DNA of 64,000 nucleotides from Lineus longissimus. Lineage: Eukaryota > Nemertea > Pilidiophora > Heteronemertea > Lineidae. The translations under genes and the position numbers were made by a program. Below the pieces are notes generated by a model that was not told the DNA's origin, did no database searches, and saw only the letters and a program-made list of their open reading frames with translations. The stretch covers positions 10,044,501-10,108,500 of the forward strand of contig NC_088309.1 in NCBI RefSeq assembly GCF_910592395.1, in the 5' to 3' direction. Below are positions 22,769 through 35,600 of this stretch, piece by piece (positions within the stretch are counted from its first letter, which is position 1; each line of letters opens with the position of its first letter).

Positions 22769-24491
22769 GGCATTATCTTCCTCCACAGGTTGACATAGAT
22801 GACACTTAATCGCTATGGTGACCAGGTATGAGATGCTGGAGGCTTTATTACTGTCAATGGAATATGATGATGCAGTCACCAGCAATGAACTTCTTTTACT
22901 TGGGTGCCTGAATATGGCGGGGATGAGATTGAGAGGGAAGGACTTCCTGTCCATGGCTAATCGGACATGGGTATTGGGCACATTTTAAAAATGAAAGGAA
23001 ATTAGTTATGATTTGGCAAGGAAGTGTAGAGCATTGCACTGATCATGCAGACCAATGAAATGTGACGTCATGGTGGTGGTGTTGGAGGTGAGAATTGGTA
23101 TGAGAGATATATCTCCAGAACCTCAATCTGAAAACGGAGGTACCAATAAGTCCTCCTGTAAAGTTTTTCAACTGACACTGATGTATCAATATGTCCATAA
23201 TTCAGCATGTAAAAATTATACTTCAGAGCCTGTAATCTATTGTATCGATCATCGTGCAACGATTGCTGTACAGTGTTTTTTCTCTGGTTGTCATTTGAAA
23301 CTATTTGTGTGACTTCCCTCCATCTGCTACGTGGCCCTGACATCACCTGACATCACCTTCGGCATCTAATTGAACACCAATAAACTGATCCTATTGATAC
23401 GTCAGCAGAGTATCTGAGCTAAAGTCTCATGTGACACTTGTGATCTGATATCAGTGTTGTCAGCCTCTGACATCTCACGCTGATTTCTAACAGACGTTTC
23501 ACTGCATGATATGTTTGATGATTTGAAGTGAAACAAGTTTGAACCAATTGAGATTTGTAGCTTAAGGTGTAAAACATGATATTATTTCAAATTGTGATAT
23601 TCTGTCTTTGGAATTATGATACATCCTCAATAAATTCTTCAGAATGTACATTGGTCTTAGTCATCTTCTTCACCTTTTGCATTGCATCACTGAAGTTTCT
23701 GTATGAGAGCAACCTTGATCCAGTGATTCTGCCATTAAGGGTTGGAGTAAACTTTGTACATTAGTTTATAAAATACCTCCCACCTGAATGCAGTCATGGT
23801 CATCTTTCCTAGCTGGCACCTATCATTGTAGGTCTCGCTCAAAGAATAGAGCCAGAAAGGTTCCATCTCTTGAAATCAGACAAATACTTAGCAATACAAT
23901 TTTACAAAACAGAACATCCTTGTTTTTCCCTACTCGGTGTTAACCCCTTATATTTGCAATGCATGCACATATGATATTACAGATCAAGGGTTATATTCTT
24001 ATTTCTGTTTTATGCCACACCCAATAATGCCTGCAAGCATTTCACATTTGGCTTTACTCTGATCGTGATATTTTGATTGGCGAGCGGAGTGATTTACTTT
24101 CATGAGTGTAATAAAAGAGGACTTTGCCATCATATAGTTTTTAAATCTTCAACATCCAATAAATTAAATTGGCTTAGTCTTTGTTAATTTTTTGAAATAA
24201 TTGTGTGTCATATTATATTTCTTCCAACCTGGTTGTATTATGTGCGAAGATTTTGATGTTTCCAAAGTAAAGTGTGACCTTGGTGAAAATAAAGTATCAT
24301 CATGGATGAATTGATAAGTGCAAATAGAGCAAGGGCATTATTGATTAACAGAGGGATTTGGGAACGGATAGAACTACAAAATAATGAATGTGGTGCCTTT
24401 CAATTATGTAAGTGGCAATTTCATGTGTGAGTTTTTGGATGGAAACTGGATCGTCAGGTTATAAAACAGTCTTGAAACGTAATTTACAATA

Positions 24492-24515
24492 CAGTAGAAT
24501 TGAGAGGTTCTACTG
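24492..24515. mobile_element. Minimal pogo-like MITE remnant (24 bp)
   Basis: CAGTAGAA at the left and GAGAGGTTCTACTG at the right are the two termini of the same family joined almost directly. TA is present on both sides (24490-24491 and 24516-24517). It looks like an internal deletion that left only the ends. Confidence 0.6.
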
Positions 24516-25781
24516 TACTACTTAAATGAAGGTGAAATTCTTTTCGGGTGAGGTACCCAGTGCAATTGATGTTGAAAATGTAAAACATTTTGCCTTCATC
24601 TGTTAGTGAGTTCGAACATGAGTGATGCATGTTGAATGTTTTTTTCACAATCAATAAGCTGGGTGTTAGCTGGTCTTCTATTATTCATACAGTGATCTAA
24701 ACTGAACTGTTGAACTGAAAGAAAACGCTAAGCCTTAGTCAACATGCTTAAATAGCATGTTTGTTGATGAGTTTGATATTTGAAGAGAAACTGAGCAATG
24801 TTCGGTTGCTCATTGGATTTTCACCTGATTATAGGTTTTGAAATTGCCTGGAGTGTTTTTCCTTTGTTATTCTTTGACGGTGAAAGAAACTTATTGTTTT
24901 GTATGTCTGTTCGCCTGAATTCAATTTACTATCATAAATCTTCATTTCGAAAACTCATGAAATATTTACAAGTAGATATTCAGTGTATACATGTATATTC
25001 TGTACCTGGTATCATTTTTCATTGGCCCCGGGGCAATCTCTGAAATTATCTGACTAATAACATCAGAGCACTTTCAGTAGCATAAGAGACAGATGAAAAT
25101 TATTTTGACCTTTCAGTAGTTAGGTACTTGTAAGGTATTGTCTCAAGTGGTGTGTATAAATATTGTCAATGATGACACATACAAGTTCTGTGAATCACCA
25201 AATTTTCACAGCCGTTCTATTTCGTAGGCCGGTTTGACCTGTCGAAATTTGCCACAAGTGAAAAGATACAGGAAAACTCTTGAGTGTTTGATCAAAATTT
25301 ATATTGACATGAAATCATGCGCAGAGTGTTGCAGAAAATATTGTATTGAAGTTTGATGTCAATTGGTCGGTTAGGTTTGTTCATGTTCTCACATCAGTAT
25401 CTAGCATTATATCTGCTGATTGGCTGTATGATTAGTTTGGTATTCTAATGTTTGCCTACTGCAGTTCATGTATATTTGATGATCATAAACGTGGTGGATT
25501 ATTCATTGTTATTCAAAACAGGTTGATTTGAAAATCCATGTGCATTGTGGGCGATCTCGTGTTGGTTTTGGTCCGTGAAATTTTCATTTAAGTTTGAGTG
25601 GGGTGAAGCGAGGATTGACTGTTATTAGTCGATAATGAGCAGAAATTTTTCTGATAATTTGCTGGAAGAAGCGCTTCTCTAATTGGTGTGCCCTAGCCTT
25701 CATTGATCATGTTAGAAGGCTCGTATGTGCCCGTTTCACCACAAAGCTCTGCCTTGGTCCAAACGCGTCCTTTGCCACATG

Positions 25782-25850
25782 GTTGCCGTGGCGACGTGAC
25801 AACTATGGACAAAATGTGGCGATCGCTGATTGGTGCATTGGCTTTATAAT
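25782..25850 (+). promoter_or_regulatory. Dense promoter-like motif cluster
   Basis: GTTGCCGTGGCGAC (25782-25795) is one base from an RFX X-box. It is followed within 60 bases by 'gtgac', two ATTGG (reverse CCAAT) boxes and a TATA-like 'ctttataat' (25842-25850), then 'aatcattcatgcat'. Together they resemble an enhancer or promoter. This is motif evidence only. Confidence 0.3.
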
Positions 25851-26911
25851 TCATGCGGTTCGTAAATCATTCATGCATTTTTTTTATTGTAACTACACAT
25901 TAGCAGAGGACTTCCAGCCAGAAATTTGAATATTGTATGGAATAAAGTTTGCAAACTCTTGTATCAATCAATATTCTGGTGTAGTGTTGTCCCGATGTTA
26001 TTATCAAAAGTATCTGGGTAGTATTCCAGTCTATCAAAATTTTTGTTTGTCAGTGGTTTAATTGCATCATTGACACCAGTGCCACATCTGACAGTTTTAT
26101 GACGACAACATGGTGCCAAGAAGTCTGTCGTTACATGCATTGCATCATAATGTCATGCAGTTTTAAGACCCCAGTCGCCTAAAGGGAGGCTGAGTATAGA
26201 TTGCCTACCATACACTCCTTGAGCTCCACAGGTAGAGGTTCTCATGGTGCACCTGCTTTATGCATGGGCTATACCTGGATGAGTCCTACTCATATGGTGC
26301 TACCCTGTGAGTGGCGATTTATACCTGTATTTGAACCCGTAGATTGTAGCCCATGCATGGTTCTTTATAGCAAAGTCAGTTAATCATTTTAGGTTACACT
26401 TCCATTGATTTCCGTGACTGGAAATTATGGCTTTCGGTCTGCGGGACAGTGTTGATGACTTGGTCCAAAGCAGGTGACACATTCATATTGACAAAATCCT
26501 TATCTGCATCAAACCATGATTATGAAACCCATAACCAGTCGCCATCCCATGACAGAGTCAGCAGACTGGGCACCTGAGAGTTTCCTCTTTCAATCATTTC
26601 TATGTAAGGATTAGCATTAGTAATCTACTGCTATGGTAACTTGCCCGCCGATCAATTCTTATCCTATTTCCTTTGATAATTAGTCCAATACAACCTGTAC
26701 TGTCCACAGTAGTAATGTCAGGCAACGTGTTAAAGTCTACAAATCACTATATCGATAAAGTAGTCTAACGTCATTATTTTCTCCTCCCAGTGGCCCGACT
26801 GTTTAATGATTCTGTACTTTAGCATCGATGTCTTTGGATCAGTTATAAGATGATTTTACTGTCGGAACTGGATTGGACCACAGGATTTGATTTGTCCCTT
26901 GTTGTCAATAT

Positions 26912-27265
26912 ATGTTGTTTGATTTTTTATCCGTTCTCCCACTACGAGCTAGGTTTGGTTTTGATGTGTTGGCTTACGATCACGATGAACCCTACCCTAA
27001 AAATTTGGATATTAGTGCTCGGGTATTAAACAGAACTACTCCCAAACTGGCCAAAGCTAGGCATATCTATCTCGATTTCATTTCCGAAAAGTTCTCAATC
27101 CCTGGCAAAGATAAACACTTGATAAGAAGAAAATCCTCCTCCAGCTGTTCCATGAGTAGTGGATTTCTAAGCGGGCAGACGGGAACCGTATCCATGGTGC
27201 CACAGAGGGTTCTGAAGGTCGAATTTTCCCAGCTGTTTTGTTCTGAGGTTCAGGGAAGTCATTAA
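26912..27265 (+). CDS. Unrecognised 117-codon ORF
   Basis: The frame begins MLFDFLSVLPLRARFGFDVL and includes a basic, Ser-rich part (RRKSSSSCSM). No domain or family is recognised, and no splice sites tie it to another gene. It is slightly richer in G+C than its surroundings. It may be an orphan gene, part of an unannotated exon, or chance. Confidence 0.15.
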   Translation: MLFDFLSVLPLRARFGFDVLAYDHDEPYPKNLDISARVLNRTTPKLAKARHIYLDFISEKFSIPGKDKHLIRRKSSSSCSMSSGFLSGQTGTVSMVPQRVLKVEFSQLFCSEVQGSH

Positions 27266-28249
27266 GTCACGATTAATCTCTAATGTTGGAGTCTACACCA
27301 GGACCCAGCGAATTTTTAGCGAAATCATGATTGCATGGTAGCACTTTCTTGAATTAGTGCACTGCGCTCGATCTGCACAGATTTTATTTTGGAAACTAAT
27401 GTGCATTTTCATCTCAACGCAGCTGTCTACTGCTGCGAGAAACCATCTCCATAAACTCGTAATGATGCCACAGAGATCATATCGCAAGTTATAAGATCAA
27501 TGCACACAAATGATCGTATAAGGAACCCACATAATATAGTTATCTCAAAACCCCATCAGATCATGCAGACTCATTATTTGAGAACCATTAGCTATACTGG
27601 TTGGCTATTCTTAATGAACAATTCATTAGCTGCGAGTTCAGGGTTCTTTTATCCAGTCTGTAGGTCCACTTGGCGGTTATTATACCGTGCCGATTAGGGA
27701 TACAGTTAGATTTAGGATGCCCTCATTGACCTCAGGTGTGCAAGCGAAGCAAATTCTGCACGATACGGTGAGGTTTGGTGACGATGCTGGTGTCAGATCA
27801 TTTCAAGCAATTATCCCCTGTTGGTGGTAGGTGTCATATTGTAACCCTCAGCTTGGGATTCGATGGAGGCAGTTTGTCTTTGGAAAAGTTGATCCCCTTG
27901 CTCTCCACAACTGGATGGTTTCGTGTTTTGCAGGGTTTACTGATGGTTGAGAGTGTGTGACCTGGAGTATTGCCATCATCACAGCTGTCCTGACCACAAG
28001 TATTCAAAACCTCTGCAACTTTAAGTCCTTTCTTGCCGAAGTAAAATCATGATGATTCAGTGTCAAAGAGAGTTGATCTGTCTTCTCTGTTATGTGTTCT
28101 TTTGGTTCGGATGGTTGAAGTTTTAATCACTTTGCCAGAATTGAATCCAGAAAGATCTTGCCTGCCGCCATCATCCTCTCCAATCTGATCTCACAATCCA
28201 TCTATGTGACTTGTTAAAACCGATTACAGTTTGTGCCCATCTAGCACTA

Positions 28250-28717
28250 TCAATCTGATTTGCCTGTAACTATATTGTCCATGGTCATTTGCAAATCTTT
28301 CCTATAATGCAAGTTCAATACGATGCTATCAGATTCGTTAGTCGTAGGCAGTAAGACAATGGTGACATTGTATTGACTTATAAAAGCATTCATCTCTTGT
28401 TTCTGGCATTGGGTAATGCTATCTTGACTGACCATGGATAATTTACGCTCCCTCGTGTGAATGGACATTGGTGGAATTGTTATGTATTTTCTTATTTGCC
28501 TTTGTCTTGAAGATAGCCTTGGGAAAGTAGCATTGCCCGGTGTTAGAGAGAGGCAAGTAGAACTGCTCAGCGAGAAGCTGCAGTCGAAGCCGTAGTAGAA
28601 AGGTTTCACATCAACCTTTACCGAAACCTCATCAAAGTTAAAAAACCACACTGTTTCAGGTTTTGGACAGAGATAGAGATTTTGTTGATCTACATGTAAG
28701 GTGATATGACAACTCAT
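28250..28717 (-). CDS. Unrecognised 155-codon ORF
   Basis: The longest open frame between DET1 and hnRNP K. It begins MSCHITLHVDQQNLYLCPKP. It is Ser/Thr-rich in the middle, with four cysteines in the first ~60 residues and no hydrophobic segment. No family is recognised. Its length is notable for AT-rich DNA, but there is no supporting signal such as a TATA box or Kozak context. Confidence 0.18.
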   Translation of the reverse strand: MSCHITLHVDQQNLYLCPKPETVWFFNFDEVSVKVDVKPFYYGFDCSFSLSSSTCLSLTPGNATFPRLSSRQRQIRKYITIPPMSIHTRERKLSMVSQDSITQCQKQEMNAFISQYNVTIVLLPTTNESDSIVLNLHYRKDLQMTMDNIVTGKSD

Positions 28718-29460
28718 TCCCCAAGTTGAAGCTTATGGAACACAAAACTTCGCCCCTATTCTGACAGGCTTTACATTGTCCACTGAGTAAATTTCAGCTT
28801 TTCTCTGGGTTGAGACAAAAATGTTGGTTGCCTAGATACACAAAGCTGCATGAATTTATCGACAGTCATTCCTTCTTCGGCAAGTGGCATTCACCCTGTG
28901 TGTCGAGGGGGCAGTGGTTGCTCCCTTCGTGCAGCCAGGCAACCATCGTCTCGATTGTAATAAACTAATGGAGTTTTTTCTTGCTTAATGTACTTTATCA
29001 GCAGGAGTTGCATGCACTTCTGTGAAAGTTGCAATGCAGTGCATGTGTGGGATTTGAGTATCTTGAAAGGCTTGACGGCTATTAAGTTTTTTATTCATAT
29101 TCACTGATCAATCCCTATTTCCACAGGATGTATGCCCACAAATTAATACATATTGTCGGACTGTCACCCTGAATATAGCACCTGATCATAATGCCCAGAT
29201 AATTCCTGGATTGTGATGGTAACCATGACGACATCACTGCAGTAGCGAGGAGCCATTTTCCACGGTTGTGCTCACATCATACATGATTCATGAGCCGATC
29301 GTTCTCATTCGTCCACAGCCGATCTGCATAATGAAACAACATTGAATGGGCCTATTAACACAATTGTGACAAGTCACATGGGATTATATTAATATTCCGT
29401 ACCCTTCATCGTGCTGTCTACCTGCCGATATTTCATTGGCTATCGCTCTCTGTTCTCCAG

Positions 29461-29565
29461 GTATAAAGCTCTCCGACGATCCCCGTTGAGAAGATTGGTT
29501 CACAACGCCGTACTCACCCCTGTATCCCATCACATCCAGTATTACATTGAGGCTTATCACACACA
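29461..29565 (+). promoter_or_regulatory. hnRNP K 5' UTR or core promoter region
   Basis: 'ctctgttctccag' followed by 'gtataaagctctcc' can be read in two ways. Either TATAAAG is a TATA box, placing the start near 29490, or the CAG is a splice acceptor and 29461-29565 is the 5' UTR part of an exon whose leader lies further upstream. An in-frame TGA at 29548-29550 closes the frame before the ATG. Confidence 0.35.
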
Positions 29566-29623
29566 ATGGCGGATGAGCAGAGTTTTGACAATAGCAACGG
29601 AAACCAGGACGATGGAACCCAAG
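29566..29623 (+). CDS. HNRNPK: hnRNP K exon 1 (start codon)
   Basis: Encodes [19 protein letters not shown] plus the first base of a Gly codon, an acidic and Asn-rich N terminus like that of other hnRNP K proteins. The donor is CAAG|gtaggt. It is followed by an 18.9-kb intron, typical of a gene whose first intron carries regulatory DNA. It was found by matching frame and phase to exon 2. Confidence 0.8.
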
Positions 29624-32600
29624 GTAGGTCAAATCTTTTTTTAAATCTGACCGTGGAAATGATACGCTATTGTGTCAAGGACACTTGCATTCAATGGCTG
29701 GCCTTGGTAACATAAAGGTGTGACCAGGAAGCAAATGTGGAATCTAAATGCAGCATCAGTCAACATGGATGAGGATGCCGACCGGGACTGAATGAAAGCT
29801 ATGATACCATGAAAGATATCGCACAAATTTTCTCCGTTTGTACATGTAGTGTTAGAGAATTTCATTTTATTTTACCGGCTTGTGCATCTTAATGGAGGCC
29901 TTCCTTCACAATTCAGCATCAAGCCTTTCCCTCAGATTAAAATATCCCATGCCGGTCCAACTTTCCCACTCGGGTAGTCCTTGATTTCAAAATTCCAAAT
30001 TGAAGTATTGATGGTTCCAAAGTGCACCATCTGCTTCAATTTCTCCAGTCTCTTGACTAGTCTGAGCTAGCACTGTAATGTATTTCATCCGCCATTAAGA
30101 GTTCCACTTCCCATTTATTATCCTGCATTGCTGTGACTAAGCAATGCTGTACATTTCAGCAGCCTTGTACATTTCTGCGTCAGGGTTGCGACCATAACCC
30201 GAGGCGCCTGGCAGTGATGGCGTAGCGTGATGGCATTTATTCATGAGAACAAATTAATTGAAAGTAAATTCTCCATCACATTTATTCCTGAAGGCTGCAT
30301 CACTTCATGATTTATTCAAGGTCTTTCTTTGACACTTTTGGGGGTGGTGCATTTTGCTTTGCGCCAATTATGGCCCAGTTCAAGTTGCTAATGCAGTTGT
30401 CACTCTATGAAGCTCTGTGTCCCACTGGTCTGGTAACTGATATTTTTATTCCTGTAAGCCCCATTTTTGCAGTCTCATTATTAAAAATATCACCTGTAGA
30501 CTATCAATTTGACCCTCTAGTGCCTGTCTATAGTCTCCCCGTTTACAAATGGTACTAGCAAATAAAATGTCCAACTTCTCAGTGAAGTGAGTTTGACACA
30601 TCCACACATTTTCTGACGATTTTTTTACGAAAAGCTGTTCCAATCCAAAGAAGAATTGTAAAAAAAATTCTTGAATATTCGCCTGTTGAGAACAGAACCC
30701 CAACCATCTTGCCTCTTCTCTTGATCATACCAGCAGCCTTGATCCGCTGCAGGCGAGCTGTTACCATAGCAAAGCAACCATGCCATACATCCCCCATGTC
30801 TCATTCGCCAGCTCTGAAACTTCCCTTCGCTTGCTTCCCTTATACATTCAATCAACGGGGCTTGGTAGATATCAGCGGAGGTGGTATACAGATACATCTC
30901 GGGGTAAAGACGGTTTCTATGGTGACCAGATGCAAAGAAACATGGCTGTTTGCTGGAAAACAACGTCTCTTGCTGAAATATTCCAGTTGGTGTGTTGAGA
31001 AGGTTCACTGCTTTGTTTTCAAAGGAGTGGGATATGAATCAACTGTTTGAGGTTAGCTTACCTGCTGCTGTCAGTTGACGTACTATGTTGTTTTTTGTAG
31101 CTTGGAAGGCTATATTAAAATCAAGAACTTGTTTCCAAAGCTTTCTAGTACACATTTTGCGCAATGCTTCTCTAAATTTCCAGATTAGCACACTTTGTAT
31201 TGGAACGATGAGCCCTTCACTAATATCTTGCCTGTGCAGCAGGCTTTACGATTCCTTTGTCCATATCTCTTCGTCTCGATATTGATATGAAATGAGATAC
31301 TCATGCACATATCATGTTCATCACACCGTTGATGATTTAGTCTGACCAGACAAGTCATAAAATGAGAGAATAAATTGTTGGTTGTCCTTCAGCTTCAGAC
31401 ATTCTTATTGAAAATGCAGGTGGTTTAGCACCATTTATATGATGGCTCTAACCCTAATTCATTGTGGACATGATAATGTCATATTATCCCTTGCGTGCTC
31501 TGGTCACTGAGTAGCGAAAATCTTGCCAACTGAAAACGAAATGGTTGACTAGCACACACTTCTCTAAATGGTTCATGCACTATGTTAGGCTAACATAGCA
31601 AAATCCCGTGTTAACTTTTCATGAGGCAATGGGGAATTTCTCTGCCCAAGATTCCATGAATCACTGTAGCCATTAGATCCAACTTCAGTACCATAATGGG
31701 ACCGACCCGGCCTTGAGATGGGCAGTAATGTCATGTGGCATTAAAGATACCGTCCGCATGTTGTCCGAACCATAGACTATTAAACACAGTTTTTGATGGG
31801 CGCCTTGGCATTAACTCCAGTAATGACATGGTCTTGTTACATATTGCTGTTTGAGTAATAATTTATCACCTTTGTCATCTTGCTCATCAAGCAATAGCAA
31901 AGGGACATCTTGCTCACTCTTATATCAGTCTGGTGTGTTTTCTCCTAATTTCTTACATCATAACATGAATCCGTGTATAGTTTCACGAGGTCTTTATCAA
32001 TATCGATTCATTACGGTGCTCAGATTGACTTTGGTAATACAGTAGGAACTGTTAGCGCCAAGGTCCAGAGTTAATTAGTGAGCTGTCCTCATTAATTATG
32101 GGCATTAGAGGGGTATTGTGTTTCTTTGTCATAAGTTAATGTGGACTAATAATGAGGGTTAATTGCAGGGTCTTCCCGACACCCGGTCTTTGTTGTTGGA
32201 GAGGGTGAAAGGGTGATAGTGGGCAAGATTACACATTTGACTGACGATATGTCCTATCAAGTTCATGCCTTACTCTTGAAGGCTTCGAACAAAACTTTCC
32301 TAATAAAACAACGCAAGCTGATCTGGCTTTGAATAATGGTGATGCGTACATGTTACAGTAGGATTAGAATCCTGTGCAGTCGAGTATCAGACTTGGTGAC
32401 ATGCTTGTCTTGATATGGGAGAGGATCAGTACGGCATAGTTTCCCCTTAGATTGGGAATTTCGTGATGCAGTTCCCATCTGCTTTGCACAAGTATGTCTA
32501 ATTGTTGTGATGTATAGGTATTCTCTATTCTGACACCATTCATGACTGGACTAGATACACAAGTACATCAATCTGTTCCACAGGATCTCCTTGAGTTGGT

Positions 32601-35600
32601 TATAGCAAAATAGAAGTTCCAATGGAATGAACTCTGGTATAAATGAAGCATCTTCAACATGAAGCCAACCGACTCCCTGGCCATAAAAGATTCTAATGAT
32701 TCAAATAAACGCACGTACATCAGCCCAGTGATTGCGCTATGAACCGTCCCTCTACTGTAAGCTTCACTAAGTAATGAAGTGGTAAATATATCAACGCGGT
32801 ATTGATATTTTAACATCCAGGGCTTGCCATAACTCCCCAGCCGAATAACATAATCTAGTCATCTGTGCCATGATTAACAAATCAGCTTCCCCAGTCCCAA
32901 AAAAATCTGTTATTGGTACATTACACTTGAAATTCAACAAATATCTTTCTTGAGCTGTCTGGTGCCTTCATGATAATACTGAGCCCAAAATCTCCCTCTT
33001 GTTTCAATTACCAAAAAAAAGGAAAATGTGCATTGTTGAGTTAGTGCTGGAAGTATATGGTCCTTATGATTTTGATTTCGATACCATCTGCTTTCATTAT
33101 GGGGGAGAACAGATGATTGATAATGATGGATTGGATGTTGGCACGAGACTGTGGACTTTACAATCAGGATTAATTACACCAACAGCAAATGTTCTACAGT
33201 TTTCACACACTTTTAAAATCCAGTAGCTGCATCTCGACATTAGGCAGATGCTGATGGTGATCGACGGTGATCTTGAATTTGTTGATGGCATGAAGAAAGC
33301 TCCAGAGCTCCTGTTGGTTGTTGGTTTGCCTTTGATTGTTGTCCCTGCATTTTACAAATTGTATCGTTACTTTGATTCAGATCCGCAAGTGGCCAAGTTG
33401 GTAGCTAGACTTTGACTAAAGACAGAATGGGAGTGGTGGTTTTGAACTTTATATCATATCTGTAGACAGATGACTTCATAGACGACCATTTCATCCCATA
33501 CTTCAGTATGACTTGATACAAGTTTGATTTGAGATAACCCAAGATAACTCTTCTTCTGCTTTAAATAGTACTGAAAAAACATGATGTTCTTATAAATCTG
33601 GTGTCCTTGACCTCTGTTGGTACAGTGACCTTGACAGTGAAAGCCTATAAATGCTGTTTTTACTATAGTACCAAGCATCTCTTGAGACCTCAGTCGATAG
33701 AACTCCTCTGTATCCACAGCTAACCAAGTTCAAATTGACTCGTGCGGCTAAGTACATTAGACACCATCTCCCAGAACATTGGTCAGCGTGTAGTGTCGTA
33801 TCTTTAGGACATCTAGGATGGATGGCGGATCGATTGATCGTGAGAGCCCATTGGTGTCATGGAGCGCTGATCAATCTGGCGATCAAGATGGATGAGTGTG
33901 TAACCTTGAATGGATTGGACCATTGACACAGGCATGTCTTGGGAGCTCCTAGTCCTAACCCTCTTTTAGTGAGTGGTGCGTTGAAGTAGGCGATGTTCAG
34001 TACCTATATGTTATATGATGAAGTTTCAGTCAAGCAGGAAAATAGGCTGAAGACGGTGCCAATTTGCAAGTCTGGAACATTGTATTATTACAGTCTTTCC
34101 TTGTGGTTGTTGTAAAGTCTTGTCGTCCCAAATATGCTACTGAGAGCCTGGCTTTGCAGCTTGTCTCATTCAGACTTGATGAATGTGGGAGGAGGATGAA
34201 ATTATCAATGTTGCCAAGCAAGCGTCAACATAATTTCTTTCTGGTGCCTAAGAAAATTTCATACCCAACTCATTTCATGTCTGATCCATAAGGAAAATGT
34301 AATAGGTTTACATTTAGAATTGTGATTGATTGGTCCAGTGTCTGTCATTGACTGTTACAGGCAACTTAAATTATGGCTTGGTCTTGAGAAATTTACCAGC
34401 ATATTTCACGAGCGTTCAGTTGATCACATACTGGCAAATTTTGTATGTTACCTTCTGGGAGATCCGGGCTGCTGCTTGGATGTGAGATAAAACCCAGCCT
34501 CCAGTCATCTTCCAGTGCCCCCGATTGTGACTTGCGTTCAAAGCCCCACAGTCTTTGGTCTCCCAATCAATGATGTACATGTAAGGCTAAGACACAAACA
34601 ATGTATGCATGTAATTGTATACGATATCATGACTCATACGGCCATCTTTTCAATTCCATTGCGAGATTGCAATGCTATGTTTGGCAAAAGACATGACATG
34701 GGGTCATAAAGAGACATCTCAATTCTCTTTCGATTCTTTGCCGGAATTGATAATGGTAGAGCAGGTGATGCAGAATCAGGTTCACATATTTAACTTGGTT
34801 CTTCAATTGCTTCATCAAAATAGCATCGTTCTCTGACAGTAGCCAGCTCTGTTTTAAGTTGTATTAAAATGTAGTGTTAAAAAAGGTTGTCTGTAATACT
34901 TAACTTGCCATTCTCATGTAGGCTACACTGCAGCACCGAATGGTGTGGAAATATCACACTTACGAGATGATTGACCTTCAAAAAGTGCTATATTTCTTGA
35001 CAGTCACCCTCTCTCAACTGTATCCCAATAATATGGCTGACTCCAAACTTGAATCTTTGATGACCATGCATTATAATCCACGGAAGTGTAAGCTATAATC
35101 TCCCGCTATGGTCATGTTCATGATTTTATGTCTTGTCATAAATCATGATTAAATCATGGCGCTACCAATTATTACCCTACCGATTATTAACATAAACCCC
35201 TATTGTTTCATTGAAACAGTGTGTTGATGCATGACGTTTCATAAAGATGAGGTCGTCAACACTGGCTTAACTCTGTCAATCTCTAGGTATCATATCATTA
35301 ATATTGTTTTATCCTTGCTTTATGATGTGATCAATATACCTTCATTAATACACATCAGATTCCTAGTGACCTTCACCTTTTGATGTCCCAAGGTCATTCA
35401 CATGATCTGCATTTGTGACATGAAAGATGGACTCGTGTAGTTCATTCATAGCACTGTTTCCTGAAATAGTATCGTATTATTTGGCCTCTGGTGAATGGAC
35501 ACAATCTCTTTCCATAATTCTTGCATCTCGAAGGTGATGACTTTTTCTTGTAGCAGCGTAAAAAAGCTTTGCATTTGCCATTTCAATCTAGTGATATTCC

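Larger units (their letters stand above)
20802..24491. other. Intergenic DNA with candidate regulatory motifs
   Basis: Contains the YY1-like pair (21621-21699), the CTCF-like site (22196-22213), a loosely repeated block with 'ttgctgaactgaagactc' (22570-22745) and a 16-C run at 22753-22768. Open frames here are unremarkable. Confidence 0.45.
24518..29460. other. Intergenic DNA upstream of hnRNP K
   Basis: No recognised gene. Holds the promoter-like cluster at 25782-25850 and an inverted pair of 'tgcatgggcta' (near 26261 and 26350). Two longer unrecognised ORFs (26912-27265 plus and 28250-28717 minus) are entered separately. Confidence 0.4.

Noticed and set aside
30625-31050. Overlapping frames of 113 and 127 codons on both strands
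   Set aside because: They overlap each other in hnRNP K intron 1, share no family features and lack exon-type boundaries.
32036-32160. Possible further pogo-like copy (CAGTAGGAACTGTTAGCG)
   Set aside because: Only one degenerate end is visible; no matching right end or clear TA pair was found.
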